DNA from: CAYXTC01 sp964479375
GTDB taxonomy: Bacteria > Patescibacteriota > Minisyncoccia > Minisyncoccales > GWA2-38-27
DNA: 28,123 nucleotides
NCBI GenBank assembly: GCA_964479375.1
Contig: CAYZKD010000008.1
Span: forward strand, 1-28,123
Direction: 5' to 3'
Shown here: positions 22,280-28,123 of the stretch, in pieces
Position numbering within the stretch: the first letter of the stretch is position 1
How the letters are laid out: each line of letters starts with the position of its first letter
The notes under the pieces: generated by a model
Seen by the model: the letters and a program-made list of their open reading frames with translations, nothing else
The model's database searches: none
What the model was told of the DNA's origin: nothing
Position numbers and translations under genes: made by a program

Positions 22280-22317
22280 AAAGGCTCCGCATTATTGTAT
22301 ACGGGGCCTTTTTTTAT
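22280..22317 (+). terminator. Intrinsic terminator of the zinc-ribbon gene
   Basis: AAGGCTCCG (22281-22289) pairs with CGGGGCCTT (22302-22310), one G-T pair, 12-nt loop, followed by TTTTTATT. It ends the high-GC cassette 40 bp after its stop codon. Confidence 0.85.
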
Positions 22318-22319
22318 TC

Positions 22320-22348
22320 TTGAATTATTAAGAATAAAGTGGTAAATT
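22320..22348 (+). promoter_or_regulatory. Promoter of ftsH
   Basis: TTGAAT (22320-22325), 17-nt spacer, TAAATT (22343-22348), identical in both boxes and spacing to the tRNA-Arg promoter at 5633-5661. Transcription would start about 6 nt before the ftsH ATG, giving an almost leaderless mRNA. Confidence 0.5.
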
Positions 22349-22360
22349 TAATAATAATCT

Positions 22361-25300
22361 ATGAAGAAAAAATCTCTTAAAAACTTTATAAAGAATTTTG
22401 TGGGGATTCTTTTAATCTTCCTGGTAATCTCTGCCCTTTTCGGCCTGTTTACTAATCCTTTTGAGGAAAAGAAAAAAATATCCTTTACCAAACTCGTAGA
22501 AGATATTGAGCAGGAAGAGGTAAAAAGGATAGTAGTGGAGAATTCGGAACTGACAATCGTCTACAAAAACGGAGGGGAAACAATCTCCAGGAAAGAACAG
22601 GAGGTAGCTCTTACCGAGTCTCTTCTTAATTACGAAGTTTCCCCTGAAAAGATAAAGAAAGTTGAAATCGAAACCCGCCAGGAAGGCGGCGCCTGGTCTT
22701 GGCTATTGCCGCTTTTAGTATATGTGCTCCCGCTTCTTTTGTTTGGACTCTTCTTTTTCTTCATCTTAAGACAAGCAAAGTCGGGGGCCTCCCAAGCGCT
22801 AAGCTTCACCAAAGCCAAGGCCAAACTATTCGGAGCAAAAGGATCTTTTAAGGACAAGGTTACTTTTAACGACGTAGCTGACCTAAAAAACGCCAAAGAA
22901 GAGATGAAAGAGATTGTTGACTTCCTTAAAGAACCCCAGAAGTATTTGAAAATAGGAGCAAGGATTCCCAAAGGAGTTCTTCTTACGGGAATGCCCGGCA
23001 CAGGAAAAACTCTTCTGGCCCGGGCCGTAGCAGGAGAAGCCAATGTTCCCTTCTTCTCTATTTCAGGATCAGAATTCGTGGAAATGTTCGTAGGAGTCGG
23101 TTCAAGCAGAGTCCGGGATCTCTTTGCTACTGCCAAAAAAACCGCTCCTGCCATTGTTTTTATTGACGAATTGGATGCCATAGGCAGGCACAGAGGAACC
23201 GGGATTGGAGGAGGGCACGACGAAAGAGAACAAACCCTGAACCAGATTCTGACAGAAATGGACGGATTTGAGAAAGGAGCAAATGTCATAGTAATGGCGG
23301 CCAGCGTAACAGGCGACACCCCGGTTTTGATAAAGACAGATGGGAAACACAAACTTCTGCCAATCTCAGAAGTTGTTGATCCTTATTATAAAAAGGGTGA
23401 GGAAAAGACTGAAAAGAAGACCCCTCGTCTCCGTATCCTGGGGTTTGAAAAGAAAGACGCCAAGAGAGAATTCAAAAACAACCTTTATTTCTCCAACAGC
23501 GCTTTTAAAAAGGTTAGGAGTGTTTTCAGGCACAAAGTCAATGAGATTTACAAAATTAAATATCTAGGAGGAGAGATTAAAGCTACAGGAAACCATTCTG
23601 TCTTTATAAGAACCTCCCTGGGATTAAAAACAAAAGCTGTCAGCGAATTGTTACCAGGGGATATCTTGGTCGATCTTCCCCACAAAGCCAACCGAACCAC
23701 CGTTGCTAGAAGAGAAATCAGAGCGCACAATTTCGCCCCAGAATTCAACCTTGAACTTCCGATACGGAAACCTCTTTTTGAAAAGCTTGAACCAGTAAAT
23801 CTTGCTTATCAGTTTGCCCTGGCAAACAGTGAATTAATATCCCAACCCCAAATAGCCCGATTAACCGGTTTCTCACAGAGAACTATTGGCAGATGGCAAC
23901 AAGGAATATGCGAACCACGAAGTCTGTCGCAGAACTATTATCAACATCAAGACATGCTCCCGGAAAAGATTAAAGTAACCCCCGCTTTAATGCGTCTTCT
24001 GGGGTACTATACGGCCAAAGGATATACGCGAAAAGAAATTGACTTCTGCTTTAATAGAAACAATAGGGAAATAATAGAAGATACTAAAAACTTAATGAAA
24101 GAGGTATTCAACCTAGAGCCCGACGCAATGAGATTCAAGACCCCAAGAGCTGTAAATATTGTCTATCAGTCCAAACCCCTTGCAGATTTCTTTAGTCGCC
24201 ATTGCGGGGAAGGAAGCGAAAACAAACATTTGCCAGAATTTATTTTTGATGCACCATTTGAATATTTTCAAGAATTTTTCAGGGGGTATTCGGCAGGCAA
24301 CGAGCACTTTTACAAAAACAGTAATGGAAAAGGAGAAGTAACTTCAACGAGCAAACAGCTGATCTTAGAACTTAACTGGCTTTTTAGAATGCACGGGCTC
24401 AAGAGTTATATCTCCTGTTTTGAGACCAAAGAAGGACGCAAAATCGGCAATGGCAAGCCCCTCAAAAAAAGCAATGCCTGGAGATTGGAATTTGGCAGGT
24501 CTCAGAACCCCTTGAAAGACAACAGCAGAGCAACTGGTTCTGTCTGCCGTCCCATTGTAAAGAAAGTCGAGAGAATTCCTTACAGAGGCTATGTTTATGA
24601 CTTCTGCGGTTGCGAAAACGAGGCCTTTTTTGGAGGCGAAACTCCCCTCCTCCTGCACAATACCAATAGGCCAGACGTTTTAGACCCCGCTCTTTTAAGG
24701 CCGGGGAGGTTTGACAGAAAAATAACTCTGGATCTTCCGGACGTTGACGGCAGAGAGGCTGTTTTGAAAATCCATTCCAAAAACATACCCTTGGCTTTAG
24801 ATGTAGATTTAAGAGAGGTTGCAGAAAGAACCCCCGGTTTTTCGGGTGCCGACTTAGCCAATGTTATCAATGAGTCTGCCTTATTAGCGGCCAGAAGAGA
24901 CAAGAAACGAGTCTACCAGGCAGAGTTGATAGAATCCATTGAAAAGGTTCTTTTGGGCCCCGAGAGAAAAAGCCACATCTTAACAGAAAAAGAGAAAGAA
25001 ATTGCAGCATACCACGAAGCAGGCCACGCCCTGGTCTCTAGCTTCTCGCCGGGGGCAGAACCTATTAGAAAGATATCTATCATTGCCAGAGGAGGAGCGG
25101 CGGGATATACTTTGAAAATGCCTACTACGGAAAAGAGGTTAAAGACAAAAACTGAATTCCTCTCAGAAATCGCTACCCTTCTAGGGGGATACTCGGCAGA
25201 AAAATTCAAGTTTAAAGAACTGACTACGGGTGCCGCCAACGATCTTAAAAAGGCCTCGGAGTTGACAAGAAAACTGGTAAAAGAATACGGTATGTCAGAA

Positions 25301-25621
25301 CTAGGCCCTATTTCTTACGGAGAGAAAGAAGAAATGGTCTTCTTGGGTAAGGAAATTTCAGAAGAAAAAAATTATTCAGAAAAAGTAGCAGCCCGAATTG
25401 ACAAAGAGGTAGAAAAGATTACAAAGAAAGCGCTGGATAACGCTAAAAGCATTCTTAAAAAAAGGAGGGGGATTCTGGAAAAGCTTGCCAAAACTCTGAT
25501 TGAAAAGGAAACCATAGAAAAGAAAGATTTTGAAGACATTATAAGGTCAGGCAAAAAGAAGGCTTCTAAAAAGAAAGTGAGCAAGAAGCGCATAAGAACG
25601 AGGACAAAAAAGGTAAAATGA
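22361..25621 (+). CDS. ftsH: ATP-dependent zinc metalloprotease FtsH with intein
   Basis: 1086-aa precursor; without the intein (residues 315-767) it is 633 aa, normal for FtsH. Two membrane helices (about 10-30 and 113-137) flank an extracytoplasmic domain. AAA+ part: Walker A GMPGTGKT (210-217), Walker B with D269-E270 (VFIDELDAIG), pore motif in SEFVEMFVGVGSSRVRDLF, then N-extein VIVMAA joined to C-extein TNRPDVLDPALLRPGRFDRKI, which restores sensor 1 and the second region of homology. Protease: HEAGH at 885-889 and the third zinc ligand D961 (GAANDLKKAS). The C-terminus is Lys-rich. Known: FtsH degrades membrane and misfolded proteins as a membrane hexamer. Protein splicing should be needed for ATPase activity. 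TGA stop; tRNA-Ile begins 5 bp after it. Confidence 0.96.
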   Translation: MKKKSLKNFIKNFVGILLIFLVISALFGLFTNPFEEKKKISFTKLVEDIEQEEVKRIVVENSELTIVYKNGGETISRKEQEVALTESLLNYEVSPEKIKKVEIETRQEGGAWSWLLPLLVYVLPLLLFGLFFFFILRQAKSGASQALSFTKAKAKLFGAKGSFKDKVTFNDVADLKNAKEEMKEIVDFLKEPQKYLKIGARIPKGVLLTGMPGTGKTLLARAVAGEANVPFFSISGSEFVEMFVGVGSSRVRDLFATAKKTAPAIVFIDELDAIGRHRGTGIGGGHDEREQTLNQILTEMDGFEKGANVIVMAASVTGDTPVLIKTDGKHKLLPISEVVDPYYKKGEEKTEKKTPRLRILGFEKKDAKREFKNNLYFSNSAFKKVRSVFRHKVNEIYKIKYLGGEIKATGNHSVFIRTSLGLKTKAVSELLPGDILVDLPHKANRTTVARREIRAHNFAPEFNLELPIRKPLFEKLEPVNLAYQFALANSELISQPQIARLTGFSQRTIGRWQQGICEPRSLSQNYYQHQDMLPEKIKVTPALMRLLGYYTAKGYTRKEIDFCFNRNNREIIEDTKNLMKEVFNLEPDAMRFKTPRAVNIVYQSKPLADFFSRHCGEGSENKHLPEFIFDAPFEYFQEFFRGYSAGNEHFYKNSNGKGEVTSTSKQLILELNWLFRMHGLKSYISCFETKEGRKIGNGKPLKKSNAWRLEFGRSQNPLKDNSRATGSVCRPIVKKVERIPYRGYVYDFCGCENEAFFGGETPLLLHNTNRPDVLDPALLRPGRFDRKITLDLPDVDGREAVLKIHSKNIPLALDVDLREVAERTPGFSGADLANVINESALLAARRDKKRVYQAELIESIEKVLLGPERKSHILTEKEKEIAAYHEAGHALVSSFSPGAEPIRKISIIARGGAAGYTLKMPTTEKRLKTKTEFLSEIATLLGGYSAEKFKFKELTTGAANDLKKASELTRKLVKEYGMSELGPISYGEKEEMVFLGKEISEEKNYSEKVAARIDKEVEKITKKALDNAKSILKKRRGILEKLAKTLIEKETIEKKDFEDIIRSGKKKASKKKVSKKRIRTRTKKVK
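23303..24661 (+). mobile_element. FtsH intein, 453 aa, with degenerate homing endonuclease
   Basis: Precursor residues 315-767. N-splicing block starts at Ser315 (SVTGDTPVLI); block B is TGNHSVFI with His412; block F is near GYVYDFCGCENEAFF; block G is LLLHN followed by Thr768 (+1). Ser1, His-Asn end and Thr+1 are all valid splicing residues. Between them is a helix-turn-helix (about 495-514, QPQIARLTGFSQRTIGRWQQ) and a DOD-type endonuclease with two LAGLIDADG-like motifs: LLGYYTAKG (546-554) and FFRGYSAGN (639-647). Both have lost the catalytic acidic residue (Lys and Gly instead), so splicing is probably active but homing is not. The site is inside the conserved AAA+ sensor-1 motif (A-A-T-N-R-P). 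Confidence 0.92.
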
Positions 25622-25625
25622 TTTG

Positions 25626-25697
25626 GGGCACGTAGCTCAAGGGTGGAGCATTTCTCTTATAAAGAAAAGGTTCCTGGTTCGAATCCAGGCGTGCCCA
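25626..25697 (+). tRNA. tRNA-Ile(TAT)
   Basis: 72-nt cloverleaf. Acceptor GGGCACG pairs with CGTGCCC plus discriminator A; D-arm GCTC/GAGC; anticodon arm TTTCT-CTTATAA-AGAAA gives TAT; T-arm CCTGG-TTCGAAT-CCAGG. TAT reads AUA directly, whereas most bacteria use a CAT tRNA modified to lysidine by TilS. CCA is not encoded. It lies 4 bp after the ftsH stop and is probably co-transcribed. Confidence 0.92.
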
Positions 25698-25739
25698 CCG
25701 AAACCAAACGTTCAGATTCTTCAAGACTAATTCGTGAGC

Positions 25740-25827
25740 GGCGCAAAACCCATAAAAATTGATTGCTTGATAGAAAGAATTTTGTATGCTCCTCTTAAAA
25801 AAATAAGTTTTGGCTGGATTTTGCGCC
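25740..25827. other. Inverted repeat in the tRNA-Ile to tRNA-Val gap
   Basis: GGCGCAAAA (25740-25748) pairs with TTTTGCGCC (25819-25827), with weaker pairing outside. The gap 25698-25943 holds no gene. A motif CGAAGCGAAC near 25870 recurs inverted near 5486. Function unknown. Confidence 0.4.
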
Positions 25828-25943
25828 ACCGCTAGACAGCAAAGCCGCGGAGTAGGATATTGCGAGCGAAGCGAACGGCGCCCTTTCCAATTTTCAAGAA
25901 TTTCTGATAAAATGAGTTCGAACGGAGCTAATATAGGTACGCG

Positions 25944-26017
25944 GGGCGCGTAGCTCAGATGGCTAGAGCGTCACACTGACATTGTGGAGGTCACAGGTTC
26001 AAGTCCTGTCGCGCCCA
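25944..26017 (+). tRNA. tRNA-Val(GAC)
   Basis: 74-nt cloverleaf. Acceptor GGGCGCG pairs with CGCGCCC plus discriminator A; anticodon arm TCACA-CTGACAT-TGTGG gives GAC; T-arm ACAGG-TTCAAGT-CCTGT. CCA is not encoded. The rluA start codon follows 7 bp later, so the tRNA is the 5' part of that transcript. Confidence 0.94.
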
Positions 26018-26024
26018 CTGATTT

Positions 26025-26723
26025 ATGAATTTAAAAACTATTTATGAAAACAAGGACATCCTGGCAATAGAAAAACCTGCCGGGATGATTGTTTTTTCAG
26101 AAGAGAACTCAGAAACGGTTATCGCCCACCTTCTAAAAAAATATCCCGATTTAAAGAAAGCAGGCCCTCCTCCTAGGCATGGCATAGTCCACAGATTAGA
26201 CAAGAACACTTCGGGGGTCCTGCTGGTAGCCAAAAATAAGGACTCTTTAAAATTCTTTCAAAGCCAATTCAAACAAAGAAAAGTAAAAAAGAGGTACAGG
26301 GTATTGGTAACAGGAAGCATAGAAAAAGGAGGTATCATTAAAACATTAATAGGAAGGGCGCCCAAGAACAGAAAAAAACAAAGAGCATATCTCCCTTTTG
26401 AGCCCAAGTCAGAAAGAAAAAGAGAAGCAATAACTAAGTACAGGGTATTGCAAAAGTTTAAAGAATATACTTTAATAGAAGCCAGACCCCGCACGGGAAG
26501 GAAACACCAAATAAGATGCCATTTTTCTTATATCGGTCACCCCATAGCAGGAGATAGCCTTTACGGCTTCAAAAACCAAGTCAGAATAAATCTTAAGAGG
26601 CAGTTTCTCCACGCAAGTTATCTAAGAATAAATATGCCAGATAACAAGGTAAAGGAGTTTTTTTCTGAACTGCCGGAAGAATTAAAAGAAGTAGTTAACG
26701 CCTTAGAAAAACATGAGCAGTAA
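26025..26723 (+). CDS. RluA-family pseudouridine synthase
   Basis: 232 aa. It has no N-terminal S4 domain and starts with the catalytic fold: IYENKDILAIEKPAGMIV, then RHGIVHRLDKNTSGVLLVAK with catalytic Asp59, YRVLVTGSIEKGG, IEARPRTGRKHQIRCHF, HPIAGDSLYG and RQFLHASYLRINMP. Known: RluA-type enzymes make pseudouridines in 23S rRNA and sometimes tRNA; the exact site cannot be read here. Lack of an S4 domain is like RluA rather than RluC/RluD. It begins 7 bp after tRNA-Val(GAC), and its 3' end overlaps the rplS start by 11 bp, coupling it to a ribosomal protein gene. Confidence 0.92.
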   Translation: MNLKTIYENKDILAIEKPAGMIVFSEENSETVIAHLLKKYPDLKKAGPPPRHGIVHRLDKNTSGVLLVAKNKDSLKFFQSQFKQRKVKKRYRVLVTGSIEKGGIIKTLIGRAPKNRKKQRAYLPFEPKSERKREAITKYRVLQKFKEYTLIEARPRTGRKHQIRCHFSYIGHPIAGDSLYGFKNQVRINLKRQFLHASYLRINMPDNKVKEFFSELPEELKEVVNALEKHEQ

Positions 26724-27201
26724 AATAGAATTATTCAACAAAAAACAATTAAAAAAATCCGGGGAGAAATTAAATATAAGAGCCGGGGACCACGTTAGAA
26801 TTCACCAATCTATCCAAGAAAAAGATAAAGAAAGAACCCAGATTTTTGAAGGCGTAGTTATAGCCAAAAAACATGGCAAAGGACCTTCTTCCACCATTAC
26901 AGTAAGAAGGGTGGTTTCTAGTGTAGGAGTAGAAAATATTATCCCTGTTCATTCTCCTTCTATTAAGAAAATAGAGGTTACTAAAAGATCTAAGACAAGA
27001 AGGGCTAAGTTATATTATCTTAAGTCCATTAAAGGAAAGAAAACCAGATTAAAAAGAAAGGACTTAACAGAAGCCATTGTCTTTGAGGAAGAGAAACCAA
27101 AAGAAGAAACTCCCACCGATGACGATAAAGAAGAGAGTCCGGAAGAATCGCAGGCTGAGAAACGAGAAAAAGGAGACGAAGAAGCCAAAGAGAATAAATA
27201 A
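26713..27201 (+). CDS. rplS: 50S ribosomal protein L19 with acidic tail
   Basis: 162 aa. The L19 core spans about 20-118: IRAGDHVRIHQSIQEKDKER, TQIFEGVVIAKKHGKG, TITVRRVVSSVGVENIIPVH, SPSIKKIEVTKRSKTRRAKL and YYLKSIKGKKTRLK. Known: L19 sits at the 30S-50S interface. Usual length is about 115 aa; here a 40-residue Glu/Lys/Asp-rich tail follows (KPKEETPTDDDKEESPEESQ...). Such charged tails are seen on ribosomal proteins of reduced genomes. It overlaps rluA by 11 bp and is followed by a tRNA array on the same strand. Confidence 0.95.
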   Translation: MSSKIELFNKKQLKKSGEKLNIRAGDHVRIHQSIQEKDKERTQIFEGVVIAKKHGKGPSSTITVRRVVSSVGVENIIPVHSPSIKKIEVTKRSKTRRAKLYYLKSIKGKKTRLKRKDLTEAIVFEEEKPKEETPTDDDKEESPEESQAEKREKGDEEAKENK

Positions 27202-27258
27202 TAAGTGGCAATCAGAAAAATCGCAATTCCTTTTTTCTCAAGAAAATATTTTAAAAAC

Positions 27259-27342
27259 GCCGAGGTGGAGGAATTGGCAGACTCGCAGGCTTGAGGGGCC
27301 TGTGGCCGTGAGGCTGTGCGGGTTCAAGTCCCGCCCTCGGCA
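27259..27342 (+). tRNA. tRNA-Leu(GAG)
   Basis: 84-nt class II cloverleaf. Acceptor GCCGAGG pairs with CCTCGGC plus discriminator A; anticodon arm CAGGC-TTGAGGG-GCCTG gives GAG; long variable arm; T-arm GCGGG-TTCAAGT-CCCGC. CCA is not encoded. Confidence 0.95.
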
Positions 27343-27621
27343 CATCAGAACGGGGCTCTGGCTGATCATCTTTCTGAGAAGCCAGAGAAAGGGTGATTTC
27401 AGAGCGCGGCAAGGAAGTTGTAGTATGTGTGCTGCGCCGACGAAGCCGTAACAAAGAAATCATTCATTCTCTGGCTTCCCCAAGGGCGTTAACATTTTGC
27501 CTCATCTGCGCGAGTTTTCCTCGGGACGAGGCACCAAGGCATCGCCTCCTCAAAAGAACTCGCACATCTGAAGTAAAATCTTAATGCTCAGAAGATGATA
27601 GTTCAAATCCTGCGTCTTAAT
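27343..27621 (+). other. Structured non-coding spacer inside the tRNA array
   Basis: No convincing ORF. It can fold: CTCTGGCT (27356-27363) with AGCCAGAG (27380-27387), the latter also able to pair with a second CTCTGGCT at 27469-27476; GCGAGTT (27510-27516) with AACTCGC (27557-27563), enclosing a CCTCG-GGA-CGAGG hairpin (27519-27531). At 27593-27620 there is a tRNA-like 3' end (GTTCAAATCCTGCGTCTTA) without a full cloverleaf. It could be a non-coding RNA or decayed tRNA sequence. Confidence 0.4.
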
Positions 27622-27695
27622 GGGCGGTTAGCTCAGTTGGCTAGAGCGTCTCGCTTACATCGAGAAGGCCGCGGGTTCGAGTCCTGCACCGCCCA
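27622..27695 (+). tRNA. tRNA-Val(TAC)
   Basis: 74-nt cloverleaf. Acceptor GGGCGGT pairs with ACCGCCC plus discriminator A; anticodon arm TCTCG-CTTACAT-CGAGA gives TAC; T-arm GCGGG-TTCGAGT-CCTGC (one G-T pair). CCA is not encoded. Confidence 0.95.
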
Positions 27696-27734
27696 CTGGA
27701 ATCTTTTAACCAGATTTATTAAAATAATAAATAG

Positions 27735-27806
27735 GCCGCGGTAGCTCAGGGGTAGAGCACATCTCTGAAAAAGATGTGGTCGTCGGTTCGATTCCGACCC
27801 GCGGCA
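27735..27806 (+). tRNA. tRNA-Phe(GAA)
   Basis: 72-nt cloverleaf. Acceptor GCCGCGG pairs with CCGCGGC plus discriminator A; anticodon arm CATCT-CTGAAAA-AGATG gives GAA; T-arm GTCGG-TTCGATT-CCGAC. CCA is not encoded. Confidence 0.95.
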
Positions 27807-27812
27807 CAAAAT

Positions 27813-27887
27813 GCGGGAGTAGCTCAGCGGTAGAGCGTCTCGTTGCCAACGAGAAGATCGCGGGTTCAAATCCCGTCTCCCGCTCCA
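27813..27887 (+). tRNA. tRNA-Gly(GCC), CCA encoded
   Basis: Cloverleaf with acceptor GCGGGAG/CTCCCGC plus discriminator T; anticodon arm TCTCG-TTGCCAA-CGAGA gives GCC; T-arm GCGGG-TTCAAAT-CCCGT. It is the only tRNA gene of the eleven here that encodes its own CCA (27885-27887). Confidence 0.95.
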
Positions 27888-27951
27888 CTATTCGACTTTC
27901 CGATTTTTAACCGACGAGACGAATTGATGAATGGCGCAAAGCACCACCCAC

Positions 27952-28123
27952 GAAAAATTGTGGGAGGCCCGTCCTCCCACAATCTGAATAACTTTAGCCA
28001 ATTATTAACTGATTCGTTTCGCAACATGATTTAATGCTTCATACTGTAAAGTGTGCCGCAGGAGAGCGCCATGAATTCTATTCCAAAGTGAAACGTTTTT
28101 AGTTTTCTCTTTTTGCGTAAAAT
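27952..28123 (-). repeat. Mosaic intergenic repeat, copy 2 (window end)
   Basis: The gap after tRNA-Gly holds no gene. Block b (27952-27983, hairpin ATTGTGGGAGG-CCCGT-CCTCCCACAAT) matches 10239-10268 in the same orientation. Block a (28016-28069) and block c (28076-28123, reaching the window edge) match 10172-10211 and 10302-10348 in reverse complement. Read on the minus strand the order is c-a-b, a cyclic permutation of copy 1. Confidence 0.65.

Noticed and set aside
22630..23352. Long open frame on the minus strand across ftsH
   Set aside because: It is antisense to the AAA+ domain of FtsH, whose motifs are complete on the + strand, so the opposite frame is open by chance of codon use.
22361..25621. 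UGA recoding (SR1/Gracilibacteria-type code)
   Set aside because: ftsH and gyrA end at TGA exactly where families end, and tRNA-Ile begins 5 bp after the ftsH TGA, so TGA is a stop.
27593..27620. A twelfth tRNA gene
   Set aside because: There is a T-loop-like TTCAAAT and an acceptor-like end, but the T-stem does not pair and no matching 5' half or anticodon arm is present.
27259..27887. Regularly spaced hairpins, possible CRISPR array
   Set aside because: The units are four distinct tRNA genes with different anticodons, not identical repeats.

Overview
The window looks like a gene-dense, AT-rich genome fragment of an ultra-small bacterium of the Candidate Phyla Radiation (Patescibacteria, Parcubacteria-like). 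This is an inference from several things: reduced protein lengths (681-aa ValRS, four-domain S1), paired two-TM VirB2/TrbC-like small membrane proteins, a PrsW-type membrane protease, scattered single tRNA genes, an intein in a housekeeping gene, and start codons that mostly sit in A/T-only leaders without a Shine-Dalgarno motif. The standard code fits: TAA, TAG and TGA all end genes. No rRNA gene was found to confirm the taxonomy.

Region 1 (2-5157, + strand) is a tight ten-gene operon and the most remarkable part. Its order is lipoyl-carrier (GcvH/LbpA-like, 5' cut off by the window edge), membrane-anchored CPHC thioredoxin, TusA, YeeE/YedE (TsuA-type) thiosulfate/sulfur permease, DsrE, DsrF, DsrH, LipA, LplA and LplB. 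A sulfur importer, persulfide carriers and a dedicated lipoylation kit are thus encoded together with a free lipoyl-carrier protein and no visible 2-oxoacid dehydrogenase or glycine-cleavage partner. It resembles a lipoate-linked sulfur-trafficking or oxidation module (relatives: sHdr-LbpA systems and Dsr/Tus relays), but in an arrangement I do not recognise. The operon ends against the 3' end of a tRNA-Ser gene, which is suggestive of an island.

Region 2 (5256-10400): two tRNA-Ser genes (TGA, GCT) on the minus strand; a tRNA-Arg(GCG) immediately followed by recG; a convergent membrane GT2 glycosyltransferase; a decayed HTH/LAGLIDADG-like gene directly downstream of tRNA-Glu(TTC); and an intergenic block of hairpins shared with the far end of the window.

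Region 3 (10406-15533): tsaD, a short valS, prsW-like and hsp20 on the + strand, then a hairpin, an unassigned ~350-bp stretch and tRNA-Leu(TAG) on the minus strand.

Region 4 (15639-20371, minus strand): two paralogous VirB2/TrbC-like proteins, a SAM methyltransferase overlapping gyrA, a one-TM protein and a metallo-beta-lactamase-fold protein that has lost the usual metal motif. A 77-79 bp palindromic element occurs both here and between the tRNA-Ser genes.

Region 5 (20495-28123, + strand): rpsA-like S1 protein; a self-contained high-GC cassette (perfect consensus promoter, strong SD, 172-aa zinc-ribbon protein, terminator); ftsH carrying a 453-aa intein in the AAA+ sensor-1 segment; tRNA-Ile(TAT); tRNA-Val(GAC) leading directly into rluA; rplS; then a tRNA array (Leu-GAG, Val-TAC, Phe-GAA, Gly-GCC) with structured spacers. 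Several tRNA promoters share a TTGA-type -35, a 17-nt spacer and a TAGAAT or TAAATT -10.
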